A DNA stretch of 64,000 nt from Methanoculleus horonobensis. Lineage in GTDB: Archaea > Halobacteriota > Methanomicrobia > Methanomicrobiales > Methanoculleaceae. A program made the translations under genes and the position numbers. Each line of letters starts with the position of its first letter. Position 1 is the first letter of the stretch. The stretch spans positions 310,001 through 374,000 of the forward strand of contig NZ_BCNY01000014.1 in assembly GCF_001602375.1 (NCBI RefSeq). Direction: 5' to 3'. The notes under the pieces were generated by a model. It saw only the letters and a program-made list of their open reading frames with translations. It ran no database searches and was not told where the DNA came from. This document shows positions 51,274 through 59,058 of this stretch, piece by piece.

Positions 51274-52007
51274 CGGTCTTTCTGGAGTATATCCGAAAGA
51301 AGCTCGGCTGGTGCCCGAACGCCGACGCCGTCAGGCCCGTCCGCCGGCGATATGCCGAGCCGGCCGGCGATATCGGGCTCGGGGCGGCGCCGGACGGCAA
51401 CCGGGAGGTGGTAGAGGGCGTGTTCGTGGACTACGTCAGTCCCCGCCTCTTACCGCTGATGCTCCTTGCCCTCGGCGGGTTCTTCGGGCTCCTCGTAGTA
51501 GGCTTCCTGATCCCCCAGTTGCGTTCCGGGTTCTATATCCTCCTCGCCCTCACCTTCACGACGTATGCCGCGGTGCGTCTCTATCTCGATACGAAACAGA
51601 CAGTAGTAGAGTCCTTCGGGGATGCCATCGTCGTCCGAAGACCACATTCCCGACCGCTCGTCTTCGGAAAGGATGCCATCAGGTCGGTCGAGGTGAAAGA
51701 GACAAACCTTCCCATTCCCCGCTGGGCGGTCGCGTTGCTCTTTCTTCTCCTGGTTGCGGGGATATTCTTCGGCCTCGCAGGGAGGGGGTTGACGCAGTTT
51801 TTAGGTGGCCAGGTCGTCGACCCCGATCTCTCGTTTCATCTTCTCTTTTCAGCCGGCTTTGTGGTGTATTTGCTAGCGAAGTTATATCACGCCCTTCTCA
51901 GTCTGGGGTATCCCGGTTACCTCAAGGTGAGGCTGGAGCCCGCCGGATTCCTCCACGTCTACACCGACGACCCCGAACGGGTAGCCCGGGTTCTGGGGGG
52001 TTCCTGA
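51270..52007 (+). CDS. GWCP-signature membrane protein 3 (DUF1673-like), 245 aa
   Basis: The start EYIRKKLGWCPNADAVRPVRRRYAEP is followed by GNREVVEGVFVDYVSPRL, two helices (LLPLMLLALGGFFGLLVVGFL, FYILLALTFTTYAAVRLYL), the PH-like segment VVESFGDAIVVRRPHSRPLVFGKDAIRSVEVKE, two helices and the tail LEPAGFLHVYTDDPERVARVLG. This is the most complete form and the best family reference in the array. Its first 75 bases are almost identical to those of member 4. It overlaps member 2 by ATGA and member 4 by one base (TGATG). Confidence 0.8.
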   Translation: MTVFLEYIRKKLGWCPNADAVRPVRRRYAEPAGDIGLGAAPDGNREVVEGVFVDYVSPRLLPLMLLALGGFFGLLVVGFLIPQLRSGFYILLALTFTTYAAVRLYLDTKQTVVESFGDAIVVRRPHSRPLVFGKDAIRSVEVKETNLPIPRWAVALLFLLLVAGIFFGLAGRGLTQFLGGQVVDPDLSFHLLFSAGFVVYLLAKLYHALLSLGYPGYLKVRLEPAGFLHVYTDDPERVARVLGGS

Positions 52008-52486
52008 TGACGGTCTTTATGGAGTATCTCAGGAAGAAACTCGGCTGGTGCCCGAACGCCGACGCCGTCAGGCCCGTCCGGCGCACGAGCGCGGAAGCGG
52101 GCTACGGGGATGCGTGGCAGGGAAAGAAGCCGGAGCCAGACCCCGGCCCGGAGCCCGCCGGCACCGCAGGCGGCGATCGGAGCGGCTACCAGGACAACAT
52201 GCTGCTGATCCTCATTGCCCTGGCCTGGCTCCTCCCGGTCGTGTACGACCGTGAGTTCCTCCCGATCCTCATCCTCCTCTCCGCCGTCGCCGTATATTAT
52301 GACGCGCAGAGCATCCGTGCCGGGGAAAAATTCGAGAAGGAGACGCTGTTTGGCGATATCGTCACCTGGCAGCCGCTGACCTGGGGAGCAGCGACGCTTG
52401 TCGGCGGGATCATCATCATGGCGATCTACCTCTTCCACCGGAAAGAGATCTACCGCGCAAACTTCGCCGGGGAGGCATCCGCATGA
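52007..52486 (+). CDS. GWCP-signature membrane protein 4, shortened, 159 aa
   Basis: The start EYLRKKLGWCPNADAVRPVRRT matches member 3 nearly base for base, but the protein then has a Pro/Glu/Gly linker (KKPEPDPGPEPAGTAGG) and only about four short helices (NMLLILIALAWLLPVV, FLPILILLSAVAVYY, LTWGAATLVGGIIIMAIYLF). The PH-like middle segment and the DPERVA tail are missing. It is either a shortened specialised member or the result of recombination of a duplicated 5' end with another membrane gene. It overlaps its neighbours by TGATG and ATGA, so it is translated in series. Confidence 0.75.
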   Translation: MTVFMEYLRKKLGWCPNADAVRPVRRTSAEAGYGDAWQGKKPEPDPGPEPAGTAGGDRSGYQDNMLLILIALAWLLPVVYDREFLPILILLSAVAVYYDAQSIRAGEKFEKETLFGDIVTWQPLTWGAATLVGGIIIMAIYLFHRKEIYRANFAGEASA

Positions 52487-53229
52487 CGCTGAAACTCGCT
52501 GAAGCGATACGCCGGTGGATGGGCTGGTGCCCGAACGCGGCAGCGGCCGGCACCGGTCGGCGGCGGTACGCCGCGCCGGTCGGCGAGGTCGGGTTCGGGA
52601 CGGCGGCGGCCGGCAACCGGGAGGTGGTGGAGGACGTGTTCGTGGAGTACACCAGTCCTCGCTTCTTTGTGCTGATGCCGTTTGCCGTCCTCACCTTCCT
52701 CCTCCTCTTCGTGATATCCGTCCTGATCCCCTCCCTGTGGCCAGGGCTCACCTTTACCTTCCTGGCCGTTTCCCTTCTGGCGTGGGCCGCATGGCGCATC
52801 TACTTCGATCCCTACCGAACCATGATAGAATTCTCCGGGAACTCCGTCATCGTCCGGAGACCACGTTCCCGGCCCCTCGCCTTTGGAATGGATACGGTAA
52901 GGTCGGTCGAGGTGAAACGACCCTACCTCTCCATACCCCGCTGGTTGTCCGCACTGCTCCTGGTACTCATGACTGCAGCGATATTCTTTGCCGGCGTAGG
53001 GAACTGGTTGATGCGCTATCCTGGCGACTCGGTCGCTGATCCCTATCTTGGCTTTCAGGTTCTTCTGGCGGTCGGCTGGATGGCATTCATGCTGGAGTGG
53101 CTCTATCGCGCCCTGGTCAGTCTGCGGTATCCCGGCCGCGTCTGGGTGAGGCTGGAGCCCGCCGGGTTCCTCCAGATCTATGCGGACGACCCGGAGAGGG
53201 TTGCAGCGCTGCTCGGTTCCCCACGATGA
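52483..53229 (+). CDS. GWCP-signature membrane protein 5 (DUF1673-like), 248 aa
   Basis: The start EAIRRWMGWCPNAAAAGTGRRRYAAP resembles member 2, while the body resembles member 3: GNREVVEDVFVEYTSPRF, two helices (VLMPFAVLTFLLLFVISVLI, TFTFLAVSLLAWAAW), PH-like segment MIEFSGNSVIVRRPRSRPLAFGMDTVRSVEVKR, two helices and the tail LEPAGFLQIYADDPERVAALLG. This mosaic suggests gene conversion among the paralogues. It is the last gene; CCCC/GGGG around 53221-53241 could form a weak end-of-operon hairpin. Confidence 0.8.
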   Translation: MTLKLAEAIRRWMGWCPNAAAAGTGRRRYAAPVGEVGFGTAAAGNREVVEDVFVEYTSPRFFVLMPFAVLTFLLLFVISVLIPSLWPGLTFTFLAVSLLAWAAWRIYFDPYRTMIEFSGNSVIVRRPRSRPLAFGMDTVRSVEVKRPYLSIPRWLSALLLVLMTAAIFFAGVGNWLMRYPGDSVADPYLGFQVLLAVGWMAFMLEWLYRALVSLRYPGRVWVRLEPAGFLQIYADDPERVAALLGSPR

Positions 53230-53325
53230 CGGGGCATACCTTTTGAGGAGAACCGTCCAACATACAGAACGGTAAGATTCAATGAGCCCCCCGTATCGCA
53301 GACCCCACCCGACGGAGCAGCCGGC

Positions 53326-54135
53326 ATGACCAGCAGTGCCCACCTTTCTCCCCCGCCGCTCATCGAGTTCCGGAACGTCAGCGTCGTCCGGGACGGCCAC
53401 AGACTCCTCGACTCTGTATCGCTCACGATCCGCGAGGGAGAGCATATCGCCATCCTCGGGCCGAACGGTGCCGGGAAGTCGTCGCTCATCCGGGCGATCA
53501 CCCGCGAGTACTACCCCTCCTCGCCGGGCCCGGACGTCACGTTCCGGTTCCGGGGCCGGGAGACCTGGGACGCCTTCGATCTTCGGTCGCACATCGGGCT
53601 TGTCTCCGGCGACCTCCAGCAGACCTTCACCCGCAGGATATCGGGCCGCGAGGTCGTGCTCTCGGGGTTCTTCTCGAGCATCGGGCTCTTTTTATCCCAC
53701 GAGGTGACGGACGCGATGGAGCAGAAGACCGACGAGATCCTCGAGTTCCTCGAGGTCGCGCACCTCGCCGACCGCCCGATGACGGAGATCTCCTCTGGCG
53801 AGGCACGCAGGCTCCTGATCGGGCGGGCGCTTGTCCACGACCCCGGCACCCTCGTCCTCGACGAGCCCACGAACAGCCTCGACCTGCACGCGCTCCACAC
53901 CTTCCGTAAGACGCTCCGAAAGATCGCACGGTCGGGAACCGGGATCATCCTCGTGACCCACAACCTCCACGACATCATTCCCGAGATCTCCCGGGTCGTC
54001 CTGATGCGGGATGGCGCCGTCCGGATGGACGGCAAGAAGGTGGAAGTCCTGACCGACGGAGCCGTCGGCGACCTCTTCCGCGTCCCGGTCCGCGTCCGGG
54101 AGGAGGACGGCTACTACTACGCGACGGGCTACTGA
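53326..54135 (+). CDS. ABC transporter ATP-binding protein, ModF/YbbL-like, 269 aa
   Basis: The Walker A is GPNGAGKSSLIRAI, the Q-loop region is HIGLVSGDLQQTF, the signature is ISSGEARRLLIGRAL (SSGE in place of LSGGQ), Walker B is TLVLDEPTNSLD and the H-loop is LVTHNLHDI. The SSGEARR signature and lack of an adjacent permease resemble stand-alone ModF-type or molybdenum/metal-related ATPases. Codons before 53326 are not in an open start frame. It is not obviously part of the GWCP operon, as about 96 bases separate them. Confidence 0.88.
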   Translation: MTSSAHLSPPPLIEFRNVSVVRDGHRLLDSVSLTIREGEHIAILGPNGAGKSSLIRAITREYYPSSPGPDVTFRFRGRETWDAFDLRSHIGLVSGDLQQTFTRRISGREVVLSGFFSSIGLFLSHEVTDAMEQKTDEILEFLEVAHLADRPMTEISSGEARRLLIGRALVHDPGTLVLDEPTNSLDLHALHTFRKTLRKIARSGTGIILVTHNLHDIIPEISRVVLMRDGAVRMDGKKVEVLTDGAVGDLFRVPVRVREEDGYYYATGY

Positions 54136-54252
54136 AAGACCCCCTGAAACCTCATTTTTCCAATCGACACAACGCTTAAGGCCGGTGACGATCTCTCCCG
54201 CCGCCTATACCCCGGCACCAACGTGTGGGGGAATCCGAGAGGAGAGAGAAAC

Positions 54253-55269
54253 ATGGTCGAGATTGGCTACAAACTCTTCACCGAGTCGCACAGTGCGCCC
54301 GAACTGGTGAAGAACGCAAGACTGGCCGAGGATGCCGGGTTCTCGTTTCTGAGCATCAGCGATCATTACCTCCCGTGGATCTCGAACCACGGGCGCGCCG
54401 GGTTTGCCTGGTGCACCATCGGCGGTGTATCGCAGGCCACCTCGCGGGTAAAGGTCTCCACCGGCGTGACCTGCCCGCTGATACGCTACCACCCGGCGAT
54501 CGTCGCGCAGGCCGCCGCAACCGCCGCCACGCTGATGCCGGGAAGATTCGAGCTCGGCCTCGGGACGGGCGAGAGTTTGAACGAGCATATCGTCAACGGC
54601 GTCTTTCCGACGTCTGAACCGGTGCGGCTCGATATGCTCCGCGAAGCGGTGAAGATCATCCGACTGCTCTGGAAAGGGGGCATGCAGGACTACTCCGGCA
54701 TCTACTACACCCTTGACAACGCGCAGATCTACGAACTGCCGAGCGAGCTCCCCCAGATCCGCATCTCGGCGGAAGGGCCGATCTCGGCAGAGGTTGCCGG
54801 TGAGATCGGCGACGCGCTCATCCACTTCGAGCAGAAACCCGAGGAGGTCATCGAGACGTTCCGCGCTTCGGGCGGCGAGGGCAAGTCATGCATGATCGAG
54901 ACCGTGGTCTGCTATGGCCGAAGCGTTGAGGAGGCGAAGCGGACGGCCTACGAGTGGTTCCCCATGGCTGCGAACAAAGGGGAGCTGAACTGGATCGTCC
55001 CCACCCCGACGCACTTCGAGCAGTTGCAGCAGATGGTGACACCGAACGATGTTGCAAAGAACGTCCTCTGCGGCCCCGACCCGCAGAAGATCATAGAGAA
55101 GGTGGGCAAATTCGTCGATATGGGCTATGACAGCGTCCTGCTGCACCAGGTCGGCCCGGAGCAGAAAGAGTTCATCAACCTCGCGCACGACGTCATCCTG
55201 CCGGAGTTCGGGATCAAGCCTCCCCGGCCCGAGTCCGGGGGCAGGATGGTACCCGGCCCTGCGCGGTGA
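54253..55269 (+). CDS. F420-dependent luciferase-like oxidoreductase (G6PDH-related, TIGR03557-like)
   Basis: 338 residues forming an LLM-class TIM barrel. FSFLSISDHYLPWISNHGRAGFAWCTIGGV has the SDHYxPW segment typical of F420 enzymes related to F420-dependent glucose-6-phosphate dehydrogenase. RFELGLGTGESLNEHI and GGMQDYSGIYYTLDNAQIY are also conserved, as is the C-terminal GPDPQKIIEKVGKFVDMGYDSVLLHQVGPEQKEF. It binds F420 as hydride carrier; the substrate is unknown. ATG 54253 follows GAGAGGAGAG and is better than 54223. A TATA-like CGCTTAAGG is at about 54173. Confidence 0.9.
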   Translation: MVEIGYKLFTESHSAPELVKNARLAEDAGFSFLSISDHYLPWISNHGRAGFAWCTIGGVSQATSRVKVSTGVTCPLIRYHPAIVAQAAATAATLMPGRFELGLGTGESLNEHIVNGVFPTSEPVRLDMLREAVKIIRLLWKGGMQDYSGIYYTLDNAQIYELPSELPQIRISAEGPISAEVAGEIGDALIHFEQKPEEVIETFRASGGEGKSCMIETVVCYGRSVEEAKRTAYEWFPMAANKGELNWIVPTPTHFEQLQQMVTPNDVAKNVLCGPDPQKIIEKVGKFVDMGYDSVLLHQVGPEQKEFINLAHDVILPEFGIKPPRPESGGRMVPGPAR

Positions 55270-55292
55270 GCCGGAGGCCGGTGAATCTTTTT
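55270..55292 (+). terminator. Hairpin and T tract after the F420 oxidoreductase
   Basis: CCGG-AGG-CCGG followed by TGAATCTTTTTT directly after the stop codon resembles a small stem plus T tract that would end transcription on the plus strand. Confidence 0.45.
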
Positions 55293-55352
55293 TACGGTCG
55301 CTGCCATGTCCAGGGCCAGGCAGTGCTACCGGCGTGCCCTTTCTCCGAGGTA

Positions 55353-55562
55353 TCACCCGATGATCGCACCGACTGCGGTGCCCGCAACCCCGCCGGGCAG
55401 CCCGGCACGCATCAGTCCCGCGTTCATCCCGAGCGCCGCTCCGACTCCGGCAGACCCACCTGCAACACCTGGCATTCCTATCCGGTCTGCCCCTCCGGAT
55501 TCGATGCCCTCGTCTGTGATGATGAGGTGAGGATGCCCTCTGCAGGGGCCTCCATCACCCAT
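55353..55562 (-). CDS. Candidate glycine-zipper, bacteriocin-like small peptide, 69 aa
   Basis: This minus-strand ORF lies in a 343-base gap. The C-terminal 40 residues are almost wholly small and hydrophobic with two glycine zippers: GAALGMNAG and GGVAGTAVGAIIG (G-x3-G-x3-G-x3-G). Before them stands ITDEGIESGG, which looks like a double-glycine leader as in class II bacteriocins. The ATG at 55562 starts an unusual head (GDGGPCRGHPHL); no Shine-Dalgarno sequence is clear, though TGCTTAAAATGG lies just upstream. No C39-type ABC exporter or immunity gene was identified nearby. The opposite strand reads as Pro/Ala-rich and is less plausible. Confidence 0.4.
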   Translation of the reverse strand: MGDGGPCRGHPHLIITDEGIESGGADRIGMPGVAGGSAGVGAALGMNAGLMRAGLPGGVAGTAVGAIIG

Positions 55563-55612
55563 ACCATTTTAAGCAGAAGCGATGATTCCGGGATCAACAG
55601 GAGGAAAGAACT

Positions 55613-56032
55613 GTGGTATCAAAACTGATGGACTACTTCAACAAACAGCCGAGGATTGGTCTTCTCAGCAGCGCAAACAAAGAGGGAAAGGTCGATGCGG
55701 CAATCTTCGGCTCGCCGATGATGCTTGACGAGAAGACCGTCGTCATGGGGCTCGGGGAGAACCGCACGTTTGAATACCTGCAGGAGAACCCGAACGCCGT
55801 CTACACGATCGTGGAGCAGGGAGAGGCGTTTATGGACTGGAAGGGGCTCCGGGTCTACCTGAAGATGAAGGAGTATGCGACCTCCGGGGAGACGCTGGAG
55901 ATCTACAAGAAACAGGTCGCCAAGGTCGCGGGTGAGGATGCGGCGGCGATGATCCACGCCACGGTGACGTTCGAGGTCACTGAAGTGCGGCCCCTCGTTG
56001 ATATGGGCCAGGGCTGGGAGCAGTCTATCTGA
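55613..56032 (+). CDS. Pyridoxamine 5'-phosphate oxidase family flavin-binding protein, 139 aa
   Basis: The split-barrel FMN fold is indicated by KQPRIGLLSSANKEGKVDAAIFGSPMMLDEKTVVMGLGENRTFEYLQENPNAVYTIVEQGE and the AMIHATVTFEVTEVRPLVD end. It is related distantly to the protein at 18394. Such proteins bind FMN or F420 and may act as a small flavin reductase or stress protein. The start is GTG (55613), eight bases after the strong AGGAGGAAAG; TATA-like CCATTTTAAG is at about 55564-55573. It lies upstream of an SDR gene in the same direction (30-base gap). Confidence 0.85.
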   Translation: MVSKLMDYFNKQPRIGLLSSANKEGKVDAAIFGSPMMLDEKTVVMGLGENRTFEYLQENPNAVYTIVEQGEAFMDWKGLRVYLKMKEYATSGETLEIYKKQVAKVAGEDAAAMIHATVTFEVTEVRPLVDMGQGWEQSI

Positions 56033-56061
56033 GTCGCCTACGTTAGCTCAGGGTGATTCTC

Positions 56062-56817
56062 ATGAGGATGAAAGACAGGGTTGCCATCGTCACCGGGGCA
56101 AGTTCCGGGATGGGAGCCGCAATCGCAGAACGTTTTGCAGAGGAAGGCGCTTCCGTCATCGTGATTGCGCGGCGGAAAGAGCGGCTGCAGAGTCTTGTCG
56201 AGCGGATCACCGCCGCCGGGGGAAAGGCCATCGCCGTTGCCGGAGACGTGACCCGTGATGAGGATGTCGAGAACGCGGTGAAGACGGCCGTCCGGGAGTT
56301 CGGCAAACTCGACATCGTCGTCAACAACGCCGGGCTGCTGGATCGGTTCGTGCCGGTTGCCGAGCTCGACGACGATCTCTGGAACGCGGTCATCGACGTC
56401 AATCTGACGGGGCCGATGCGGATGTTCCGCGCCGCGATCCCGGAGATGGAGAAGGCCGGCGGCGGCTCGTTCGTCACCATCGCATCAGTCGGCGGGCTCC
56501 AGGGATCCCGTGCCGGGGCGGCGTATACGGCGTCGAAACACGGCGTGATCGGCCTCGCGAAGAACGTTGCATACATGTATGCGAAAAAAGGCATCCGGTC
56601 GAACATCATCGCCCCCGGCGCCGTCAGGACAGAGATTGGCGCCGGCCAGGAAGCAAACGAGGGAGGTGCGGCCGTATGTATGGCGGGCATGGGCACCAAC
56701 CCGCGCGTAGGGGAGGCCGAAGAGATTGCATCAGTGGCCCTCTTTCTCGTCTCGGATGAAGCAAGTTTCGTGAACGGGGCGACGGTAGTCGCCGATGCCG
56801 GCTGGACCGCTTACTGA
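56062..56817 (+). CDS. SDR-family NAD(P)-dependent oxidoreductase, 251 aa
   Basis: Classical short-chain dehydrogenase: cofactor motif VTGASSGMGAAIA, NNAG in VVNNAGLLD, active-site Ser in TIASVGG, and YTASKHG with catalytic Tyr and Lys. The RRKER segment after strand 2 suggests NADP binding. The substrate is unknown. It begins 30 bases after the flavin-binding protein and probably shares its transcript. ATG 56062 or 56068 is the likely start (GTG 56053 also possible). A second SDR on the opposite strand converges on it. Confidence 0.9.
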   Translation: MRMKDRVAIVTGASSGMGAAIAERFAEEGASVIVIARRKERLQSLVERITAAGGKAIAVAGDVTRDEDVENAVKTAVREFGKLDIVVNNAGLLDRFVPVAELDDDLWNAVIDVNLTGPMRMFRAAIPEMEKAGGGSFVTIASVGGLQGSRAGAAYTASKHGVIGLAKNVAYMYAKKGIRSNIIAPGAVRTEIGAGQEANEGGAAVCMAGMGTNPRVGEAEEIASVALFLVSDEASFVNGATVVADAGWTAY

Positions 56818-56948
56818 CCCGGTTATCGTGCTCCGCCCGGAAAACGGGGGCAGGGCGAACACCTCACGTCCTTCGGCGGGAGAACGGGCCGAGCAGTGCA
56901 TATCAATCAACTCCACAGTACGGGTCAGATCGCACTGTGAAGAGAGGC

Positions 56949-56979
56949 ATCCGGGGGATCCTCTCCAGGTTCCCCGGAT
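56949..56979. terminator. Hairpin between two convergent SDR genes
   Basis: ATCCGGGG (56949-56956) and CCCCGGAT (56972-56979) make a perfect eight-pair stem with a 15-base loop in the 203-base gap between the convergent SDR genes. It may end both transcripts. The rest of the gap is G+C-rich with no gene seen. Confidence 0.45.
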
Positions 56980-57020
56980 TCAACGATTCGCCCGAAGGCC
57001 CTGCCCGGGCCCGTGGGTGA

Positions 57021-57770
57021 CTATACTGCAGTGTACCCGCCGTCGACGAGCAGGCTGGTTCCGGTTATGTTCGACGCATCATCGCTCGCCAGGAACGTGA
57101 CGGCCTTCGCGACCTCCATCGGCCGGCCCAGGCGCCCGATCGGGTGCAGTTTTTTCAGTTCCTCGTAGGCTTCCCGCGGAAGGGCCGCGAGCAGGGGCGT
57201 GTCTATATACCCGGGTGCAACAAAATTCGCACGGATCCCCTGCGCCGCGTAACTGGTGCCGAGCGTCCGGGTCAGCATCGCGACGCCCCCTTTGGCGGCG
57301 CCGTATGCTGTGACGCCCTGCTTGGCGACAAAACTATGTATGGATCCGGTATTCACGATGGCCCCTCCCTGACCCTGTTTCAACATCTGCTGGACAGCGT
57401 ACTTGTCACAGAGGAAGATTCCCTTCAGGTTCACGTCGAGAACCCTGTCCCATTCGTCCGTCTCTACTTCGTGAGGGTCGCCCAGGCTGCCGACGCCGGA
57501 GTTGGCGACGAAGACGTCCAGTCTCCCGAAGGCCTCGACGGTCTTCGCGACGAGGTTCCTGACATCGTCTTCGACGGTGACGTCCGCCCGGATGAAGATC
57601 ACCTCTCCACCCGCTTCTTTTATCTCGTTAACGATCCTGGCGCCTTCTTTCTCGTTCCGGCCGGAGACGACGACCTTGCCGCCCTCGGCTGCCATGTCCT
57701 TCGCGCAGGCTTCACCGATACCGCTGGTGGATCCGGTGATGACACAGATTTTGTTTTCCATTCTTCCCAT
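57021..57770 (-). CDS. SDR-family oxidoreductase, FabG/glucose dehydrogenase-like, 249 aa
   Basis: The cofactor motif is ITGSTSGIGEACAKD; VANSGVGSLGD replaces the usual NNAG; the active-site Ser is in NTGSIHSFV and the Tyr/Lys pair in YGAAKGG. The C-terminal NFVAPGYIDTPLL and NITGTSLLVDGGYTAV are typical of FabG-like members. R in VVSGRNEKE suggests NADP. The substrate is unknown. The start at 57770 follows a region with remnants of another gene; ATG 57761 is an alternative. Confidence 0.9.
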   Translation of the reverse strand: MGRMENKICVITGSTSGIGEACAKDMAAEGGKVVVSGRNEKEGARIVNEIKEAGGEVIFIRADVTVEDDVRNLVAKTVEAFGRLDVFVANSGVGSLGDPHEVETDEWDRVLDVNLKGIFLCDKYAVQQMLKQGQGGAIVNTGSIHSFVAKQGVTAYGAAKGGVAMLTRTLGTSYAAQGIRANFVAPGYIDTPLLAALPREAYEELKKLHPIGRLGRPMEVAKAVTFLASDDASNITGTSLLVDGGYTAV

Positions 57771-57789
57771 AATGGTTCCTCATTGACGT

Positions 57790-57941
57790 TCTGTTCGAAT
57801 GACGGTCCTGGCAGACGCGCTCCTGACCCTTGTCGAGGTAGGCGATCCGGATGCCACCGAAATGGCGCTTGTTCCTGGTGTTCAGGTCGATTAAGAGCGG
57901 GACGATCTTCTCGATGATGCTCGCGCGTTCGAGCGCGCCAT
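57790..57941 (-). pseudogene. Possible gene remnant with intact promoter and ribosome binding site
   Basis: A TATA-like CATATAAATTG (about 57960-57970) and GAGGAGAGGG precede an ATG at 57941, but that frame ends after 16 codons. From the second codon onward another frame reads LERASIIEKIVPLLIDLNTR and then NKRHFGGIRIAYLDKGQERV, which has protein-like character, with a stop before it and no start. The combination looks like a gene broken by a one-base indel. I do not recognise the family. The rest of 57771-58086 has no gene. Confidence 0.3.
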
Positions 57942-58086
57942 GGCTACCCTCTCCTCAACAATTTATATGACAATCGATCTGTCTCCGGCATCACGGCGAT
58001 GTACCCATAGTCGTGCCCGTGGCATGCCTACGAGGCAATCTGTCTGCTGCCCCATCCACCCCGGGGCTCGGGCAGCGTCTGCCCCC

Positions 58087-59058
58087 CTACTCCGAGAGGA
58101 ACGGGAATATCCGCAACAGGTCCTTGTCGAGCGGCTTCTTCTTCTGCCAGGTCTCCTCGAGCGGGGTGCAGGTGAGGTTCCCGCCGACCTCCCCCACCAT
58201 GCACCCGCTCCGCCCCTCCATCAGCGCCTCGACGGCGGCAAAACCGAGGAGGCTCCCGAGCACCCGGTCGCGCAGCGTCGGCGGCCCGCCCCGCTGGAGG
58301 TGCCCGAGGACGACGACGCGGGATTCGAAGTTGAGGCGTTCGCCGACCTCCCGGGCGATCGAGAAAGAGATTCCCGGCGTCTTCCCCTCCGCCACCACCA
58401 CGATCGCGCTCTTTTTGCCGATGGAGAACCCTCTCTCGATGCGGTCGCTGATCCGATCGATCGAGACCGCTTCTTCCGGGATGATCAGTTCCTCGGCACC
58501 GCCGGCGATCCCGCTCTCGAGCGCCAGGAACCCGGCCGTCCTCCCCATCACCTCGATGAAGAAGAGGCGGTCGTGCGACCGGGCGGTGTCGCGGATGCGG
58601 TCGATCGCCTCGACAGCACAGTTCGCCGCCGTATCGAACCCGATGCAGTAGTCGGTCCCGTAGACGTCGTTGTCGATGCTTGCCGGCACCCCCACGAGCG
58701 CCGCCGTATCCGCATCGGCGGCAAGCAGGCTTCCCCCGTGAAACGTCCCTTCGCCCCCGATCAGGATGATCCCGTCAAGTCCCATCCGGTCGATGGCCGC
58801 GGCCGCCCGAAGCCGCCCTTCGCGGGTGTAAAAGTCCTTGTTCCGGGAGGTCTCGAGGATGGTGCCGCCCAGGTGGATGGTGTTACGGATGGCCTTCCGG
58901 TCGAGCGGCATCGCGTCGCCTGCGATGAGCCCGGTATACCCCCGGCGTATCCCGACGACGGCAAGGTCGTTCGCGAGCGCGGTGCGCACCGCCGCCCGGA
59001 TGCAGGCGTTCATGCCGGGAGCGTCGCCCCCGCTCGTCAGGATGCCGATGCGCTTCAT
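58087..59058 (-). CDS. pfkA: 6-phosphofructokinase, bacterial ATP-dependent PfkA type
   Basis: 323 residues. LTSGGDAPGMNACIRA is the N-terminal PfkA motif, IGGEGTFHG has glycine at the position that separates ATP-type (G) from PPi-type (D) enzymes, PASIDND holds the catalytic aspartates (without the PPi-type lysine), MGRTAGFLAL is the F6P-binding MGRxxG, and GHLQRGG closes the site. It phosphorylates fructose 6-phosphate. Most archaea use ADP-dependent or ROK/ribokinase-type enzymes, so this is probably acquired from bacteria. GGEG instead of GGDG is a small change. Its start overlaps the pgk stop (ATGA, 59055-59058). Confidence 0.93.
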   Translation of the reverse strand: MKRIGILTSGGDAPGMNACIRAAVRTALANDLAVVGIRRGYTGLIAGDAMPLDRKAIRNTIHLGGTILETSRNKDFYTREGRLRAAAAIDRMGLDGIILIGGEGTFHGGSLLAADADTAALVGVPASIDNDVYGTDYCIGFDTAANCAVEAIDRIRDTARSHDRLFFIEVMGRTAGFLALESGIAGGAEELIIPEEAVSIDRISDRIERGFSIGKKSAIVVVAEGKTPGISFSIAREVGERLNFESRVVVLGHLQRGGPPTLRDRVLGSLLGFAAVEALMEGRSGCMVGEVGGNLTCTPLEETWQKKKPLDKDLLRIFPFLSE

